Assembly: GCA_016705365.1 (NCBI GenBank)
Contig: JADIYI010000008.1
Span: forward strand, 1,240,001-1,304,000
Direction: 5' to 3'
Source: Gammaproteobacteria bacterium
Lineage (GTDB): Bacteria > Pseudomonadota > Gammaproteobacteria > Pseudomonadales > UBA5518
Length of the DNA stretch: 64,000 nt
Both the position numbers and the translations under genes were made by a program. Shown one piece after another: positions 62,897-64,000 of this stretch. The notes below the pieces were generated by a model. The model made no database searches. It was not told the origin of the DNA and worked only from the letters and a program-made list of their open reading frames with translations. Within the stretch, counting starts at the first letter, position 1; each line of letters opens with the position of its first letter.

Positions 62897-63436
62897 TCAA
62901 GGGCCGGGGGCAAGCAGGTAGGCTTCGATCGCACTTTCCCAGGCGCCGCGCGCACGCAGCAGCATCTCGCAGGCTTCGCGCACGGCACCCTCGCCGCCAC
63001 GGGCGCTGCTCTGCCATGCGACGCGCCGTGCCACCTCGCTGCTGGCGTTGGCCACGGTCATACCCAGCCCGACCGCGAGCAACGCCCCGAGGTCGGGCAA
63101 ATCATCGCCCATATACGCCGTTTCCGCGAGCGAGATTCCTGTTTCGCGCAACAACTCCAGCAATGCGGCCAGTTTGTCCTCGCGTCCCTGCAGGCAGTGG
63201 TCGATGCCGAGTTCGCGGGCGCGGCGGGTCACCATGTCCGATTTGCGGGCGGTAATGATCGCCACGCTGATGCCGTGCCGGCGCACCAGCTTTATGCCAA
63301 GACCGTCGAGTATCGAAAAACTTTTCAGCTCCTCGCCGGTGCTGGTGTAATGGATGCGTCCGTCGGTGAGAACACCATCCACATCGAGCGCCAGCAACCT
63401 GATGCCGGCGGCTGCGGACAACAGTTCTGCGTCCAT
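62897..63436 (-). CDS. kdsC: 3-deoxy-D-manno-octulosonate 8-phosphate phosphatase
   Basis: A 179-residue HAD phosphatase with LDVDGVLTDG (nucleophile Asp, about 19), AIITARKSDMV and YMGDDLPDL. It releases KDO for lipid A core synthesis. ATG 63434-63436 fits the family; 63457 is an alternative 7 codons upstream. Confidence 0.95.
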   Translation of the reverse strand: MDAELLSAAAGIRLLALDVDGVLTDGRIHYTSTGEELKSFSILDGLGIKLVRRHGISVAIITARKSDMVTRRARELGIDHCLQGREDKLAALLELLRETGISLAETAYMGDDLPDLGALLAVGLGMTVANASSEVARRVAWQSSARGGEGAVREACEMLLRARGAWESAIEAYLLAPGP

Positions 63437-63459
63437 GGGGGCCTGGCCTCGTTGCATGT

Positions 63460-64000
63460 TCAGGCGATCCCCGCCTGGAGCAGGTCGTGCAAATGGATCA
63501 CCCCGGTAGGTCGTCGCTCCCCGTCGATCACCACGAGTACGGTGATCTTGCACTCCTCCATGATGTGCAACGCTTCGGCGGCCAGCATTTCGCGAGTCAC
63601 GGTCTTGCAGCGCGCGGACATGAAATCCGCAAGCCGGGTCGAATGAACGTCGATGCCGCGATCGAGCGCGCGGCGCAGGTCACCGTCAGTGAATATACCC
63701 AGCAACCGGCCCTCGACGTCGGTTACGGTGGTCATGCCAAAACCCTTGGCGGTCATTTCCAGCAGGGCCTCGCGCATGATCGTTTCCGGCGAAACGCTGG
63801 GGATCTCGCGACCCCGGTGCATGATGTCGGCGACTTTCAGCAGCAGGCGGCGGCCCAGTGCGCCGCCGGGATGCGAGAACGCGAAGTCTTCGACGGAAAA
63901 TCCCCGTGCTTCCAGCAGCGCAATGGCCAGCGCATCGCCCAGCACCAATGCCACCGTGGTGCTGGATGTAGGGGCGAGATCGAGCGGGCAAGCCTCGGCT
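63460..64000 (-). CDS. kdsD: Arabinose-5-phosphate isomerase KdsD, 5' end outside the window
   Basis: The C-terminal ~179 residues are visible. They include the end of the SIS sugar-isomerase domain (LDLAPTSSTTVALVLGDALA) and two CBS domains (MHRGREIPSV, then LLGIFTDGDLRRAL, then HLHDLLQAGI). It converts ribulose-5-phosphate to arabinose-5-phosphate for KDO. The gene runs to the window end and has no start here. kdsC starts just after it. Confidence 0.93.
   Translation of the reverse strand, partial: AEACPLDLAPTSSTTVALVLGDALAIALLEARGFSVEDFAFSHPGGALGRRLLLKVADIMHRGREIPSVSPETIMREALLEMTAKGFGMTTVTDVEGRLLGIFTDGDLRRALDRGIDVHSTRLADFMSARCKTVTREMLAAEALHIMEECKITVLVVIDGERRPTGVIHLHDLLQAGIA

Noticed and set aside
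1..64000. CRISPR arrays and rRNA genes
   Set aside because: No regularly spaced repeat-spacer units and no rRNA sequence were seen; the repeats found are short operator-like boxes.

Overview
The window is a high-G+C gammaproteobacterial chromosome segment. Its conserved blocks are lolB-ispE-tRNA-Gln-prs-rplY-pth-ychF, hemA-prfA-prmC-moeB, gatCAB, mreBCD-maf-rng-yhdP-nitrilase, and kdsD-kdsC-lptA-lptB-rpoN-hpf-ptsN-rapZ-NPr. This order is like that of Pseudomonas and relatives, and a PA4642-family gene is also present. I cannot name the genus; a marine Cellvibrionales/Halieaceae-like host is a guess.

Layout. Positions 1-2500 are host DNA: a partial luciferase-like monooxygenase, an alkyl-sulfatase-like metallo-beta-lactamase-fold protein, and tRNA-Met(CAU) with its promoter. 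From about 2500 to 27430 lies a mosaic defence/genomic island. Positions 27434-64000 are housekeeping genes for translation, cell shape, LPS transport and the nitrogen-PTS.

The island has two defence modules joined by fragments of an integrative element. Module A (2590-12582, minus strand) is a type I restriction-modification operon: hsdM, a DUF1016 nuclease, hsdS (frameshifted), DUF262, gene remnants, a BRO-N protein with an internal deletion, Fic, and hsdR. The middle (13053-15677, plus strand) holds an STY4528-family island replication protein and an integrase. Module B (15662-25692, minus strand) is an overlapping operon: Fic, a PLD-SNF2 helicase, an Eco57I-type methylase (frameshifted), an AAA ATPase (frameshifted at its C-terminus), and the 5' stub of an AlbA_2 gene. 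This matches the helicase-methylase-ATPase (Hma) arrangement. A DUF4102-type tyrosine integrase closes the island next to ychF.

The most interesting pattern is that each module has a Fic protein with a C-terminal winged helix. In each case the fic stop codon overlaps (ATGA) the start of the module's helicase gene, and iterated operator-like repeats with helical or double-helical spacing lie upstream of fic. This suggests Fic-controlled defence operons. The single-base frameshifts I see all fall in defence genes of the island, and none falls in the roughly 36 kb of housekeeping genes.

In the core region three points stand out. lptC is missing between kdsC and lptA. mreC appears to start at a rare AUA codon. 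A large orphan PAS protein combines a receiver-like domain without its Asp with a degenerate histidine-kinase core.
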